64,000 bases of DNA, from positions 8,572,501-8,636,500 of the forward strand of contig CATNEN010000039.1 in NCBI GenBank assembly GCA_950097015.1. The letters are read 5' to 3'. Source of the stretch: Macrostomum hystrix (Eukaryota > Platyhelminthes > Macrostomidae). Positions within the stretch are counted from its first letter, which is position 1, and each line of letters begins with the position of its first letter. Shown here in pieces: positions 33,801-41,750 of the stretch. The position numbers and the translations under genes were made by a program. The notes under the pieces are model-generated. The model worked only from the letters and a program-made list of their open reading frames with translations. It searched no databases and was not told the DNA's origin.

Positions 33801-34313
33801 CTGCTGGCGGTCGGAGCCGCCGCCGGAGCAGGAGCCCTGCTGGCAGCCGGCCTCGCTGTCTGCGGCGTCTGCCTGGCTGCGCGCCGATGTCAGCGACAGC
33901 GCGAGCGCCGCGCTGACGAGCGACGGGCGCGGGCCGCCCTCAGCAAGCAGCTGCCGCCGCCGGCCACCTGCCTGCCGCTGATGAAGCATCCGCCAGCGCC
34001 AACAATGACGGCAACAGTGCTTGCAACTCCTCGGCACAATCCGCTGCATCAGCTGTCACAGCATCAGCAGCAGCAGCAGCAGCAGCAGCAGCTAGATAGT
34101 CAGTCATCATCAGCAGGATCAGCGGCTCCGACAGTCCTCACTGGAAGCAGCAGTGGCGGCAGCGGAGCGGGTGGCAGCTGCTCAGCCGGTCATTCTACCG
34201 CCTCGCCGAGAGAATCCGTGGTCACCTATGCCACAACCATGCAATGCCGGCAAAGAGACGCTGCCTCAGTGCTGGAGGTGCTGACTCAGGAGTTGAGCCG
34301 CGGAATGCTCTAG
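9733..34313 (+). CDS. EVA-1-like membrane protein with two SUEL lectin domains (seven exons, 572 aa)
   Basis: Exons 9733-9856, 14884-15128, 24429-24570, 26437-26636, 27072-27300, 28626-28805 and 33715-34313; all borders GT-AG and every phase fits (1719 nt). Product: signal peptide about residues 1-20; first SUEL/galactose-binding lectin domain about 55-170 (CPERSRIFVRSA, RALQAVKLKC, RRLCNV, LRYQCEP); second about 174-313 (RLICADTYTSVSC, VKRRCDGRHSCTV, HLLLLFAC); Ser/Asn/Pro-rich linker; one transmembrane segment about 400-429 (GLFLLAVG to CLAA) followed by arginines; then a low-complexity cytoplasmic tail with polyglutamine. This order matches EVA-1 proteins (EVA1C type), which in worms are SLT-1/Slit co-receptors for axon guidance. 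The tail is not clearly the EVA-1 cytoplasmic domain, so another SUEL membrane protein is possible. Every intron contains minisatellite DNA. Confidence 0.78.
9887..14835. repeat. 21-bp minisatellite filling EVA-1-like intron 1, with higher-order repeats
   Basis: About 235 copies of a 21-bp unit (GTGCCAGATAGRATAGTGGG plus A) make up 4.95 kb of a 5.03-kb intron, starting 30 bp after the donor and ending 48 bp before exon 2. Units differ at a few positions and form five higher-order blocks of about 870-1000 bp; the marker GGATAGTGGGATAGTGGGAG recurs near 10088, 11062, 11977, 12847 and 13846. A 21-bp unit without stops opens long frames on both strands; these are not genes. Confidence 0.97.
14884..15128 (+). 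CDS. EVA-1-like exon 2 (first half of SUEL domain 1)
   Basis: Acceptor CTGACATTGCAG, donor CTGCAG|GTGCAG. Encodes LASCPGG, QLRCPERSRIFVRSA, AICGG and GCGISRALQ, the N-terminal half of a SUEL lectin domain with an unusual glycine-rich insertion. Confidence 0.8.
15148..17978. repeat. 34-bp minisatellite, block 1 (EVA-1-like intron 2)
   Basis: About 85 tandem copies of a 34-bp unit starting GATGGTTGGGGTGAGAAGGG, with 31-32-bp variants in the first kilobase. Begins 19 bp after the exon 2 donor. The forward strand is very G-rich (about 16 G to 2 C per unit) and each unit has a GTGAGA donor-like site. Confidence 0.97.
17979..18747. other. Unique island inside the 34-bp array
   Basis: About 770 bp of AT-rich non-repeat sequence between two blocks of the same array in the same orientation. 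No frame, terminal inverted repeat or RNA gene recognised. It is either an insertion or the ancestral intron sequence between two expansions. Confidence 0.7.
18748..20318. repeat. 34-bp minisatellite, block 2
   Basis: About 46 further copies of the same 34-bp unit, more uniform than block 1. Two- to four-unit variants (GTTGGAG/GTTGGGG, GGGGTCAG, AGAATG) recur in the same order, indicating block duplications. Confidence 0.97.
20319..20373. repeat. Inverted copy of the 34-bp unit at the array end
   Basis: CTGATCCCCTTCTCACCCCA and the following bases are the reverse complement of the array unit, abutting the last forward unit. The junction can form a long hairpin. Confidence 0.93.
20374..21207. 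other. Intronic unique sequence (EVA-1-like intron 2)
   Basis: No exon needed here, because exons 2 and 3 join in phase to give a continuous lectin domain. Open frames at 20705-20962 look fortuitous. Confidence 0.5.
21208..21760. repeat. GA-rich tandem repeat
   Basis: Variable 14-30-bp units of GAGAGAGCAGAGATCAGAGG type, polypurine on the forward strand. A block of about 126 bp around GAGATCAAAGGAGAGAGCAG recurs three times. Confidence 0.9.
21761..22322. other. Intronic unique sequence
   Basis: Nothing recognised: no exon, no RNA gene, no mobile element ends. Confidence 0.5.
22323..22500. repeat. 20-bp minisatellite (9 copies)
   Basis: Tandem AGAGTGAGTTGGTTGAGCTC. Each unit holds a GTGAGT donor-like hexamer in the sense direction of the host gene. 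Confidence 0.95.
22501..23218. repeat. 43-bp minisatellite (about 16 copies)
   Basis: Unit starts AGTAATGAGTTGGTTGAGTT and continues TATAAGAATGTAGTAGAGG. It shares GAGTTGGTTGAGC with the preceding 20-bp array, so it probably arose from that array by acquiring about 23 bp. Confidence 0.96.
23219..24017. other. Intronic unique sequence with a (CTG)n tract
   Basis: Includes a perfect CTG run at about 23836-23863. No exon recognised. Confidence 0.6.
24018..24370. repeat. 16-bp minisatellite (about 22 copies)
   Basis: Almost perfect tandem GTTCAGGTAGATTTCA, ending about 60 bp before exon 3. The homogeneity implies recent expansion or active homogenisation. Confidence 0.97.
24429..24570 (+). CDS. 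EVA-1-like exon 3 (second half of SUEL domain 1)
   Basis: Acceptor AAATCCGCAG, donor CCAG|GTGAGG. Encodes AVKLKCEERRLCNVTSSSLP through LRYQCEP, matching the VxxRCxxRxxCxV ... YxCxP pattern that closes a SUEL domain. Confidence 0.85.
24668..25311. repeat. 45-bp minisatellite with internal palindrome (about 14 copies)
   Basis: Unit starts CTGGAATCTGGGGATAATTG and ends with the near palindrome GGGATCTCTGATCCCATG. Lies in EVA-1-like intron 3. Open frames on both strands here are by-products. Confidence 0.95.
25312..26145. other. Intronic unique sequence (EVA-1-like intron 3)
   Basis: No exon recognised. Contains a GGGGGGGGG run at about 25505-25514. Confidence 0.5.
26146..26370. repeat. Degenerate pyrimidine-rich repeat before exon 4
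   Basis: About ten diverged units of the type CTCTGAGATCTCCCCTTTCC. Unlike the other arrays of this gene it is C/T-rich on the sense strand. It lies just upstream of the exon 4 acceptor, where pyrimidine-rich sequence is expected. Confidence 0.85.
26437..26636 (+). CDS. EVA-1-like exon 4 (first half of SUEL domain 2)
   Basis: Acceptor CCAAACACTCAG, donor GCTGGG|GTTAGT. Encodes VIRSRLICADTYTSVSCGGR and GRLITLDAVLTSRF, the opening strands of a second SUEL domain, followed by an acidic insert. Confidence 0.8.
26664..27024. repeat. 22-24-bp minisatellite filling EVA-1-like intron 4
   Basis: About 16 imperfect units of GGGGAGAACTAGGGTTTGGG type occupy over 80% of a 435-bp intron. Strongly G-rich on the sense strand. 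Confidence 0.93.
27072..27300 (+). CDS. EVA-1-like exon 5 (second half of SUEL domain 2)
   Basis: Acceptor CTCATCCCCAG, donor CTGCC|GTGAGT. Encodes KAARCPDLQASAFGEVKRRC, DGRHSCTVLADAQQLM and HLLLLFAC, the clearest SUEL motif in the gene. Confidence 0.88.
27334..28520. repeat. 20-bp minisatellite filling EVA-1-like intron 5
   Basis: About 59 units of GGGATTGTAGGGAAGCTAGT type fill about 90% of a 1325-bp intron. Variant order shows at least two block duplications: the run containing GGTTCGTAGGGAAGCTGTTG recurs at about 27790 and 28169. Confidence 0.96.
28626..28805 (+). CDS. EVA-1-like exon 6 (linker)
   Basis: Acceptor CTCAATTTCGCAG, donor GCAG|GTAACG. Encodes a Pro/Asp/Asn/Ser-rich extracellular linker (LPNFPPPVTDDNGGGGREPS), with one NST N-glycosylation sequon. 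Confidence 0.75.
28852..30008. repeat. 33-bp minisatellite in EVA-1-like intron 6
   Basis: About 35 copies of a unit starting GGGGTGAGTGGACTGGAGGA. Each carries a GTGAGT donor hexamer on the sense strand. Because 33 is a multiple of three, one frame on each strand stays open for 1-1.5 kb; this is not coding evidence. Confidence 0.97.
30009..30587. other. Intronic sequence with a possible reverse tRNA-like SINE head
   Basis: At about 30084-30130 the reverse strand reads AGGGTTTGATTCCCAATTTG, close to a tRNA B box, and could be a third SINE type. The rest, including an open frame at 30285-30566, is unrecognised. Confidence 0.35.
30588..31505. repeat. 22-bp minisatellite, left block, with 66-bp higher-order unit
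   Basis: Unit GGATAGGGGCGGAGTCAGTT plus AT. In the middle, three variants (TAGTAGCGGAGTC, TAGGGGCGGAGTCTG and TAGGGGCGGAGTCCG) alternate to make a 66-bp higher-order repeat seen about ten times. Confidence 0.97.
31506..32062. other. Unassigned segment beside the gypsy fragment
   Basis: About 560 bp of non-repeat sequence between the 22-bp array and the gypsy coding remnant. It may be part of the inserted element (non-coding or LTR remnant) but no LTR ends or primer-binding site could be identified. Confidence 0.4.
32063..33215 (-). pseudogene. Ty3/gypsy retrotransposon pol fragment (RNase H to integrase), broken
   Basis: Reverse-strand remnant. The frame ending near 32375 encodes the RNase H region of a gypsy-type polyprotein (VIVDASPTGLGAIL, PVAYASRLL, RYSQTEREA, FQVITDQKPLVHLF), then the start of integrase with an HQGHHGGKK segment. 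The CDSC/CQ half of the HHCC zinc finger and the following TGPVHNRHLMVLVDYF catalytic-core start are in other frames, so there is at least one frameshift around 32430-32450. Reverse transcriptase, gag, the rest of integrase and both LTRs are missing. It lies antisense in intron 6 of the EVA-1-like gene, inside the 22-bp array. Confidence 0.85.
33221..33667. repeat. 22-bp minisatellite, right block
   Basis: About 20 copies of the same GGATAGGGGCGGAGTCAGTT unit as at 30588-31505, in the same orientation, ending 47 bp before exon 7. Array material on both sides shows the gypsy segment interrupted an existing array. Confidence 0.97.
33715..34313 (+). CDS. EVA-1-like exon 7 (transmembrane and cytoplasmic tail)
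   Basis: Acceptor TCCATTTTCAG. Encodes a Ser/Thr stretch, the membrane span GLFLLAVGAAAGAGALLAAG continuing to VCGVCLAA, a stop-transfer run of arginines, then a tail with a CAG-encoded polyglutamine (about 34062-34092), Ser/Gly stretches and ends SRGML. Stop TAG at 34311-34313. Confidence 0.82.
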
Positions 34314-34427
34314 CTGAACTGAAATGTCACCGATGCTAGAAGTTAAAGAAGTTTAACCCTCGGGGAATGCTAGGAAGTTTTTTGGAAGTGAAAAATATAT
34401 ATTATTTTTATTTGCTGGAATGGCACC

Positions 34428-34672
34428 TCATTTGGTCACACTTGAACTGCAGCCAGCGAGGAGGCAATTCTGCCCATTTCTCTGGCTCCTGAGCACACAC
34501 GCACACAGGTGTGTACATCTGCCCTGACATTCGTATTGTCAGGCAGTGAAAACTCTAACTGTGCCTTGGAGGTTGGCCCTCAAGGGCATAAATTACACAA
34601 CAAGCCCCTGAGGATTGTCTCTCCACGGCTGCGCCGCAAATGAATGTGGCCTCACCGCTACAAAGACTTACT
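34428..34672 (-). mobile_element. SINE-A copy downstream of the EVA-1-like gene
   Basis: Reverse copy with the AAGAGGCAATTCTGCCCATT-type tail region, the TGTGTACATCTGCCCTGAC segment and the GGAGGTTGGCCCTCAAGGGC body; truncated at the tRNA-like end. Confidence 0.8.
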
Positions 34673-35149
34673 ACAAAGATTGCTAAGAAGATTTACCAGG
34701 ACTCGAAATTTTTATTTTCTAGAAACAGCGAAAATCTAGTACATGGGCTTAGTTTTTTTGCGATCAAAACGGGGGGAAATCGCTAGATTTTTCCTAATGG
34801 GCCCTGGATGACAAATAAATAAAATTACAAATATGCTTAGCATTCTACTTACAGCGAACATTGCTTGAGTTTTATGTTACTTAAGTAGAATGAAATGTTT
34901 TGTAAATATAGCATATAGCAGTTTTTTAGTAAATGTTTTGACTCGCAGCTTTCTATAAATAGTTATTATTTGCATTGTACACACGCTTCTGGTCGTATTT
35001 GTAAATTATATATGCTCACCAACTTGTCTACAGTTTCATAGTCAGTGGCTGACAAGTAGAATAAATATGCAACAAATTTGATTCGGAATTGTTTTACGTT
35101 TTTTATTTTAATGTTTAACAGAAGCGCTGCTGCTATGGGTTTAAAACTT
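34673..35149. other. Intergenic region after the EVA-1-like gene
   Basis: AT-rich; AATAAA motifs at about 34814-34823 could serve the EVA-1-like gene. Nothing else recognised. Confidence 0.4.
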
Positions 35150-36267
35150 GTAGTGGTGGCTGTGTATTTGTTACAGTTGTTGGTACAGTTGTGGCTATGT
35201 CTCTGGTACAGTTTCTGGTCAGGGGTGACTGTCTTTGGTACAGTTGTTGGTACAGTTGTGGCTGTGTCTTTAGTGCTATTATTGGTACAGTGGTGGCTGT
35301 GCCTTTAGTACAGTTGTTGGTACAGTTGTAGGTACAGTTGTTGGTACAGTTGTTGGTACAGTTGTTGGTACAGCTGTTGGTACAGTTGTTGGTACAGCTG
35401 TTGGTAAAGTGGTGGCTGTGCCTTCGTTACAGTTGTTGGTACAGTTGTGTCTGTCTGTGGTTCATTTTCTGGTCAGGGGTGACTGTCTTTGGTACAGTTG
35501 TAGGTACAGTTCTGTCTGTGTATTTGTTACAGTTGTTGGTACAGTGGTGCCTGTGTCTTTAGTGCAGTTGTTGATACAGTTGTTGGTACAGTGATGGCTG
35601 TGTATTTGGTACAGTTGTTGGTACAGTGGTGGCTGTGTCATTGTTACAGTTGTTGGTACAGTGGTGGCTGTGTATTCGGTACAATTGTTGGTACAGTGGT
35701 GCCTGTGTATTTGGTACAGTTGTTGGTACAGTGGTGGCTGTGTATTTGGTACAGTTGTTGGTACAGTTGTTGGTACAGTGGTGGCTGTGTATGTGGTACA
35801 GTTGTTGGTACAGTGGTGGCTGTGTATTTGGTACAGTTGTTGGTACAGTGGTGGCTGTGTATTTGGTACAATTGTTGGTACAGTGGTGGCTGTGTATTTG
35901 GTACAATTGTTGGTACAGTGGTGGCTGTGTATTTGGTACAGTTGTTGGTACAGTGGTGGCTGTGTATGTGGTACAGTTGTTGGTACAGTGGTGGCTGTGT
36001 ATTTGGTACAGTTGTTGGTACAGTGGTGGCTGTGTATTTGGTACAATTGTTGGTACAGTGGTGGCTGTGTATTCGGTACAATTGTTGGTACAGTGGTGGC
36101 TGTGTATTTGGTACAGTTGTTGGTACAGTGGTGGCTGTGTATTTGGTACAATTGTTGGTACAGTGGTGGCTGTGTATTTGGTACAATTGTTGGTACAGTG
36201 GTGGCTGTGTATTTGGTACAATTGTTGGTACAGTTTTGGCTGTGTATGTGGTACAGTTGTTGGTACA
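35150..36267. repeat. 35-bp minisatellite
   Basis: About 30 units starting GTTGTTGGTACAGTGGTGGC, with a shorter 12-bp TTGGTACAGTTG run at 35320-35400. G/T-rich on the forward strand. All frames are largely open because the unit lacks stops; none is a gene. Confidence 0.96.
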
Positions 36268-36895
36268 AAGAAGGTCCGCAGTAAAGGACTGCTTACAAGC
36301 AAAGCAGTTTTGAAAAAATAAGACAAGTCAGGAACGAGGCAGTTGTATATTAATTAGCTAGTCTTATAAATTAGATTAAATTTATTAGAACTAGAGAGGT
36401 AGACATGACTAATTTAACAGGTGCCAAAGTTATGTCAAAGCTTTTGCATGCGTGCCGATAGCATTAAGTACATAAACTAATCGACTAAATAAAGCATTAA
36501 TAAAAGTACAAAAGCTTACTAAACAAAATTATTCGTTGTTACAAGTTTCAGCAATATATTTTTTATTACCTTTAGACGATTTAATCAAGAATTTGAAGCA
36601 TCCAAAAGCAATAATTATGAAAAAAATTCAATGACACAAAAATGTGCAGCATGCTTAAGCTGATCAAATTGTTTGTGAAGTTGCAGTTTAAACACTTTTA
36701 TAAACACACGAAAGCACTAGAAACTAGTGTGCTTTCCGCCAACCCCAGTCCATGGACTGAACAAATAATTGCATTCTAATAGTTTTTCCAAAAGTTCTAA
36801 GGTGTACTTTATTGTCGAACGAAAACTTAGACTTGAAGGACGCATGCAGAGCAGAACTGGACTGCCTCAGTCAAGTGGTCGTCAAAATTATTTTA
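36268..36895. other. Intergenic AT-rich sequence
   Basis: No gene recognised. A SINE-B tail fragment (CCAGTCCATGGACTGAAC) is at about 36744-36761. TTTATT at 36808 would read as AATAAA for the reverse-strand Fat-like gene. Confidence 0.45.
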
Positions 36896-37384
36896 GATGA
36901 GACACGAGAGAGATGAGACACGAGAGAGATGAGACACGGGAGAGATGAGACACGAAAGAGATGAGACACGGGAGAGATGAGACACGAAAGAGATGAGACA
37001 CGGGAGAGATGAGACACGGGAGAGATGAGACACGGGAGAGATGAGACAGGAGAGATGAGATTCAGGAGAGATGAGACAGGAGAGATGAGTCACGGGAGAG
37101 ATGAGACAGGAGAGATGAGACAGGAGAGATGAGTCACGGGAGAGATGAGACACGAGAGAGATAAGATACAGGAGAGATGAGATTCAGGAGAGATGAGACA
37201 CGGGAGAGATGAGACAGGAGAGATGAGATTCAGGAGAGATGAGACAGGAGAGATGAGACACGGGAGAGATGAGACAGGAGAGATGAGACAGGAGAGATAA
37301 GACACGGGAGAGATAAGATACAGGAGAGATGAGACAGGAGAGATGAGACACGGGAGAGATGAGACACGGGAGAGATGAGACAGG
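36896..37384. repeat. 16/13-bp purine-rich minisatellite
   Basis: About 33 units alternating GAGACACGGGAGAGAT and the shorter GAGACAGGAGAGAT. It resembles the GAGATGAGACAGG repeats at 7054-7160, and in both places a hAT-type terminus follows. Confidence 0.95.
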
Positions 37385-37404
37385 ATACTGTAGGTGCAGG
37401 AAGG

Positions 37405-37462
37405 GGCTATGGGCCGGATTTGGGAGGGCCGCATCTGGCCCGCGGGCCGGAGTTTGCCGACT
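37405..37462. mobile_element. hAT-type transposon terminus
   Basis: GCATCTGGCCCGCGGGCCGG followed by AGTTTGCCGACTG. On the reverse strand this reads CAGTCGGCAAACTCCGGCCC, the terminal inverted repeat style of many hAT elements (CAG start, GGCCCGCGGGCC core). It lies 9 bp past the Fat-like stop codon. A second copy is at about 7185-7218. Confidence 0.65.
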
Positions 37463-37470
37463 GCCTCAGT

Positions 37471-38213
37471 CTATGCCAGCCCGTCCCCAACCTGATGGCG
37501 TCTCTCAGACTGAACCGCCGCCTCCGAGGCTGCCGACTTTCGTTCGACAACGCCGACGCCTAGCTCAGAGCTGTTCATACCGGCCGTGCCGCCGCTGCTG
37601 CCGCCGCTGCCGCGGAAGGTTATCGTCGAGGCGGTCATGACACCGGCCGATCGAGCTATCGCCTCTGACGCTGAGGCCGACGTCGAGTCGCCTTCAAAAT
37701 CGTCGGTAATGTCGTCAATGTCGGCAGTTGACGACGATGCGGCCGCTGTGTTCGTGGCGATGACAGCTCCTCGTTGAAGCTGCAGACGCTGTTGGAGGCT
37801 GACGAGGCGCCTTACCCCGATGCCTACGCCGGCATTGTCGCAGACGCTACTACCACAGCTGGGCAGGGACTCCTGCGAATGAGGCGACGGCGACGAGGCG
37901 GGCAGATGCTGGTACTGGTGCTGCTGACTGTGCAGCGAATGCGGCAGGCGCAGTGTCCCTGAAGAGCCCCGACAGCTGCCACCGGCGCAGAGGAGCTGCT
38001 GACTTGAGTGCTGCACGAGGGAATAGTGCTGCGGCTGTGAAGGCGCGCGCGACGGCGAGTAGAGGCCGGACGATGAGCAGCGGCTGTGCTGGCAGCAGCT
38101 GCCCCTGAGCACGCAGTAATAGGGATTGTCCTGCAGCAGGTCCGGCTGCTGCGGACCGCCAGCGACCCCCGCGGCTGCGCTTCCGTCCCAGTCGGAGGTG
38201 TCCCAGTGAAAGC
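37471..38213 (-). CDS. Fat-like exon j (terminal, cytoplasmic tail)
   Basis: Acceptor ATCCATTGGCAG. Begins FHWDTSDWDG, the conserved Fat-like motif, then Ser/Gln-rich sequence and an acidic IDDITDDFEGD patch. Stop TAG at 37471-37473. No PDZ-ligand-like C-terminus is evident. Confidence 0.88.
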
Positions 38214-41200
38214 CTGCCAATGGATAACGAGACCAATGCTCTATTCCCAATGTTATATTCCCACCGTTCTATTCCCACTGTTCCATTCCCACTGATCCAT
38301 TCCCACTGTTCTATTCCCACTGTTCCATTCTCACTGTTCTATTCCCACTGTTCCGTTCTCACTATTCCATTCCCAGTGTTCTATTCCCACTGATCCATTC
38401 CCACTGTTCTATTCCCACTGTTCCATTCTCACTATTCCATTCCCACTGTTCTATTCCCACTGTTCTATTCCCACTGTTCTATTCCCACTGTTCTATTCCC
38501 ACTGTTCTATTCCCACTGCTCTATTCCCAGTGTTCTATTCCCACTGTCTTATTCCCACTGTTCCATTCCCACTGTTCCATTCTCACTATTCCATTCCCAC
38601 TGTTCTATTCCCACTGTTCCATTCCCACTGTTCCATTCCCAGTGTTCTATTCCCACTGTTCTATTCCCACTGCTCTATTCCCACTGTTCTATTCCCACTG
38701 TTCTATTCCCACTGTTCTATTCCAACTGTTCTATTCCCACTGTTCTATTCCCACTGTTCTATTCCCACTGTTCTATTTCCACTGTTCTATTCCCACTGTT
38801 CTATTCCCACTGTTCTATTCCCACTGTTCTATTCCCACTGTTCTATTCCCACTGTTCTATTCCCACCGTTCTATTCCCAATATTGTATCTGAGTGGTCTA
38901 TTTACATTGTTTCATAAAGCTACATGTTATCAACACTTTTCAATCTTCATTTTTATCACCCCTGTTTATCATATTCTTTTTTTTCCATTTATACTAAAAA
39001 GCTAAAAAAGAAGTTTCGTTACACGCAAACAAAGTGCGAATTAGTTACTTTCAGTAGCAATATTAATTTGGCAGTTTGTTAGGTACGTTATCTTACGCTA
39101 AAAATACCATTAAAAAGCTGTTTTTGAAATTAGTTTTATTTAATAAAATAATCGTTAATTTTACTCGAATTTTAACGAATTTAACGATTTTACGGATATG
39201 ACGATTAATTTAATTGAATTGAAGTTATTTTAACGACAAATTTTTTTAACGATTTTAACCAACGCATGGCATTGTCATTAACTTGACAACCTCGCGAACA
39301 GATTCGTGATTGGTTAGTAGCTGCGAATGCTCGACCGGGTTTCACAACTGACGGTTAGTTACAAAACAAATAAAAGTGCAAATCCATTTTATTTGATTTT
39401 TTTGAGGAGTGCCTAAATTAAATATTTTTAAATACCTGGCCCGTTCCAATGTATGTTATAGAATCCTGAAATGAGAACAGATGAGTGACAAACTGAGAGT
39501 GACGAATTCAGGGTGACAAATAAAACGTAGAATGTTCAAATCAAAGTGAAAACTGAAAGCGATTTCCGTGTTACTGTGACAAGCCAAGAATCATGGATTG
39601 ACAGTGATAAACTGAGAACAGAATGGACACGAAAAAAAACAATTAGTTCAATAAATACAGTTGCTTTAAAACTGACTGCAGGTAATAGGCCACGATAGAT
39701 TTAATTCATTCTCACCTTGCTCATCCACATCGCCTAGAGATGGGCCGACCGCCACGCCCTGCTGGCAGTAGCCAGCTGCTGGTCTGTGCTGCTGCTGCTG
39801 CTGCTGATAGGCCTGATACGGCATCGGCCTATTCGCCGACGAGACGAGCACTCGTCGGCCACCGACACTGCCCAGTCCGCTGCTGCTGCTGGGTGTCAGG
39901 CAGCGAGTTGGCGTTCCACCCGACGCTGCTGCCGCGGCGGCGGCGGCAGCGGCAGCCGCAGTGGAAGAAGTCGAAGCTAGCGAGCAGCACGAGGCGCGAC
40001 CGACTCCGGGCCCGACGCCGCCCGGCGTCGGCTTCTCAAAGCAGGCGTAGGTTGGCGTCGGCGCCAAGACGCAGTCCAGCTCACGCTGCGGCACTATCCG
40101 CGTCTCTCCGCTGGCCAGGGTGACCAGTGCCAGCGCCTCGGAGTGGTCGCCTAGCTGCGATTGGCCATAGAATTCAGCGGGCTATGCAGTTCAGTTACTG
40201 TGCAGATCTCTCTTTCACTCTCTCTCACTCTGGGCACTGCTTCGCTGCGATTGGCTGTCAGGGTGAGACTTAAGCCTAGCCCAGCCAGCCAGCCAGAAAT
40301 TTTTGCTATCCCCACGCGCGCCTGCCATTGGCTGTGGCACTCAGACTGAATGCTGCCATGCCACCCACCCCCTCCCAGCGCTTAGTATTCATGCGCAGAC
40401 CCCCTTAATTTCGGATTAGTCGAGAAAATTTGTAAACAGTAAATTCTCCTAACCACGAATCTGGAAATCTTTGCCTTTGCAAGTAATCACAAAATTTTTG
40501 CCTTACCATCTGCTGACAGCCGATAAAATCGCCTCCATCGTCCGATTGTCGACGTCGGCGCTCTTGCTGCTGCGGATGCTGGCTCTGCAGCTTGCCGTTG
40601 ACCGCTCCGTCGCCGCATCGCCGCCTCCGCCTCTGACGACGACGCAGGCAGCAGGAGATGCTGAGGAAGACCAGCAGAGCCAGCAGAAGGAGGATGACGC
40701 TGGCGCCGGAGATGGCAGCGAGTTCAACAGTGCTCAGGCCGCTGCCAAGCACGCCGCCGCCATGTCCGCCGCCGCCGCCTCCACTGCCGAGTACGCCCGG
40801 CAAGCGAAAGGTCTCGCAGAGTCGGCCGCTGTAGCCGAGGCTGCAGTTGCAACTTCATGAAATGCGGTGAACAAGGAGGCGGACTTTGAACTTGGGTTCG
40901 AATTCGGAGCGAATTCTGGTCTGATGTCTTACCGATAGCTCCCAGGCAGATTGACGCAAACGCCACCGATGCCGCACGGAGAAGCTGACGATGTTGAGGC
41001 CGATGCTCCGAAGCTGCCGCCACCGACGCCGCCGAAGTCGCGGCATTCGTCGACATCCTCAGCGCAGGATGGCCCAGCAAAGCCCGTGCCGCCGCAGTGG
41101 CAGACGGCGCCATTTGGTGACTCCTCGCAGCGGCCGCCATGCTGACAGGGCGATACGTCGCGGCCGCAGTACAGGCCCGTCTGGCAGCGACTGCCACCCA

Positions 41201-41714
41201 AGCCGGCCGGACATTCGCACCTTGATGGTCGAATTGGTTGGCAATTGTGATTCAGTTTATTTTTAGTGACCTCAGACTGTCTGACCGAGAGGTTTAAAAT
41301 AGAAATTGGCGTGTTGGGGTCTCGGCCTCCCAGGAAACAGCCCAGTCCATGGACTGAACACGGGGGGTCGGTGGCAGAGCGTTGGCCTCTCGCACCAAGG
41401 TCCTTGAGCTCGATACCGCGGCGAGGCCACATTCATTTGGGGCGCAGCCGCGGAGAGAAGGCTTTGGGGGCTTGTCGTGCAATTGACGCCCTTGAGGGCC
41501 AACCTCCAAGGCACAGAGAGAGTGTACACTGCCTGAGGATGAGAAAGTCAGGGCAGATGTACACACCTGTGGGAGTTTGTGCTTGCGTACGGTATCTGTG
41601 TGCGTGTGCTCAGGAGTCAACCGAATGGGCAGAATTGCCTCCTCGCTTTCTGCGGGTCAAGTGCCACCAAATGATGGCCATTGTCCACAACCCTCCTGCA
41701 ATTATTATTATTAC

Positions 41715-41750
<36 letters not shown>

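Noticed and set aside
35462-36326. Several overlapping 180-268-codon frames
   Set aside because: All come from a 35-bp repeat lacking stops; each frame gives the same peptides shifted.
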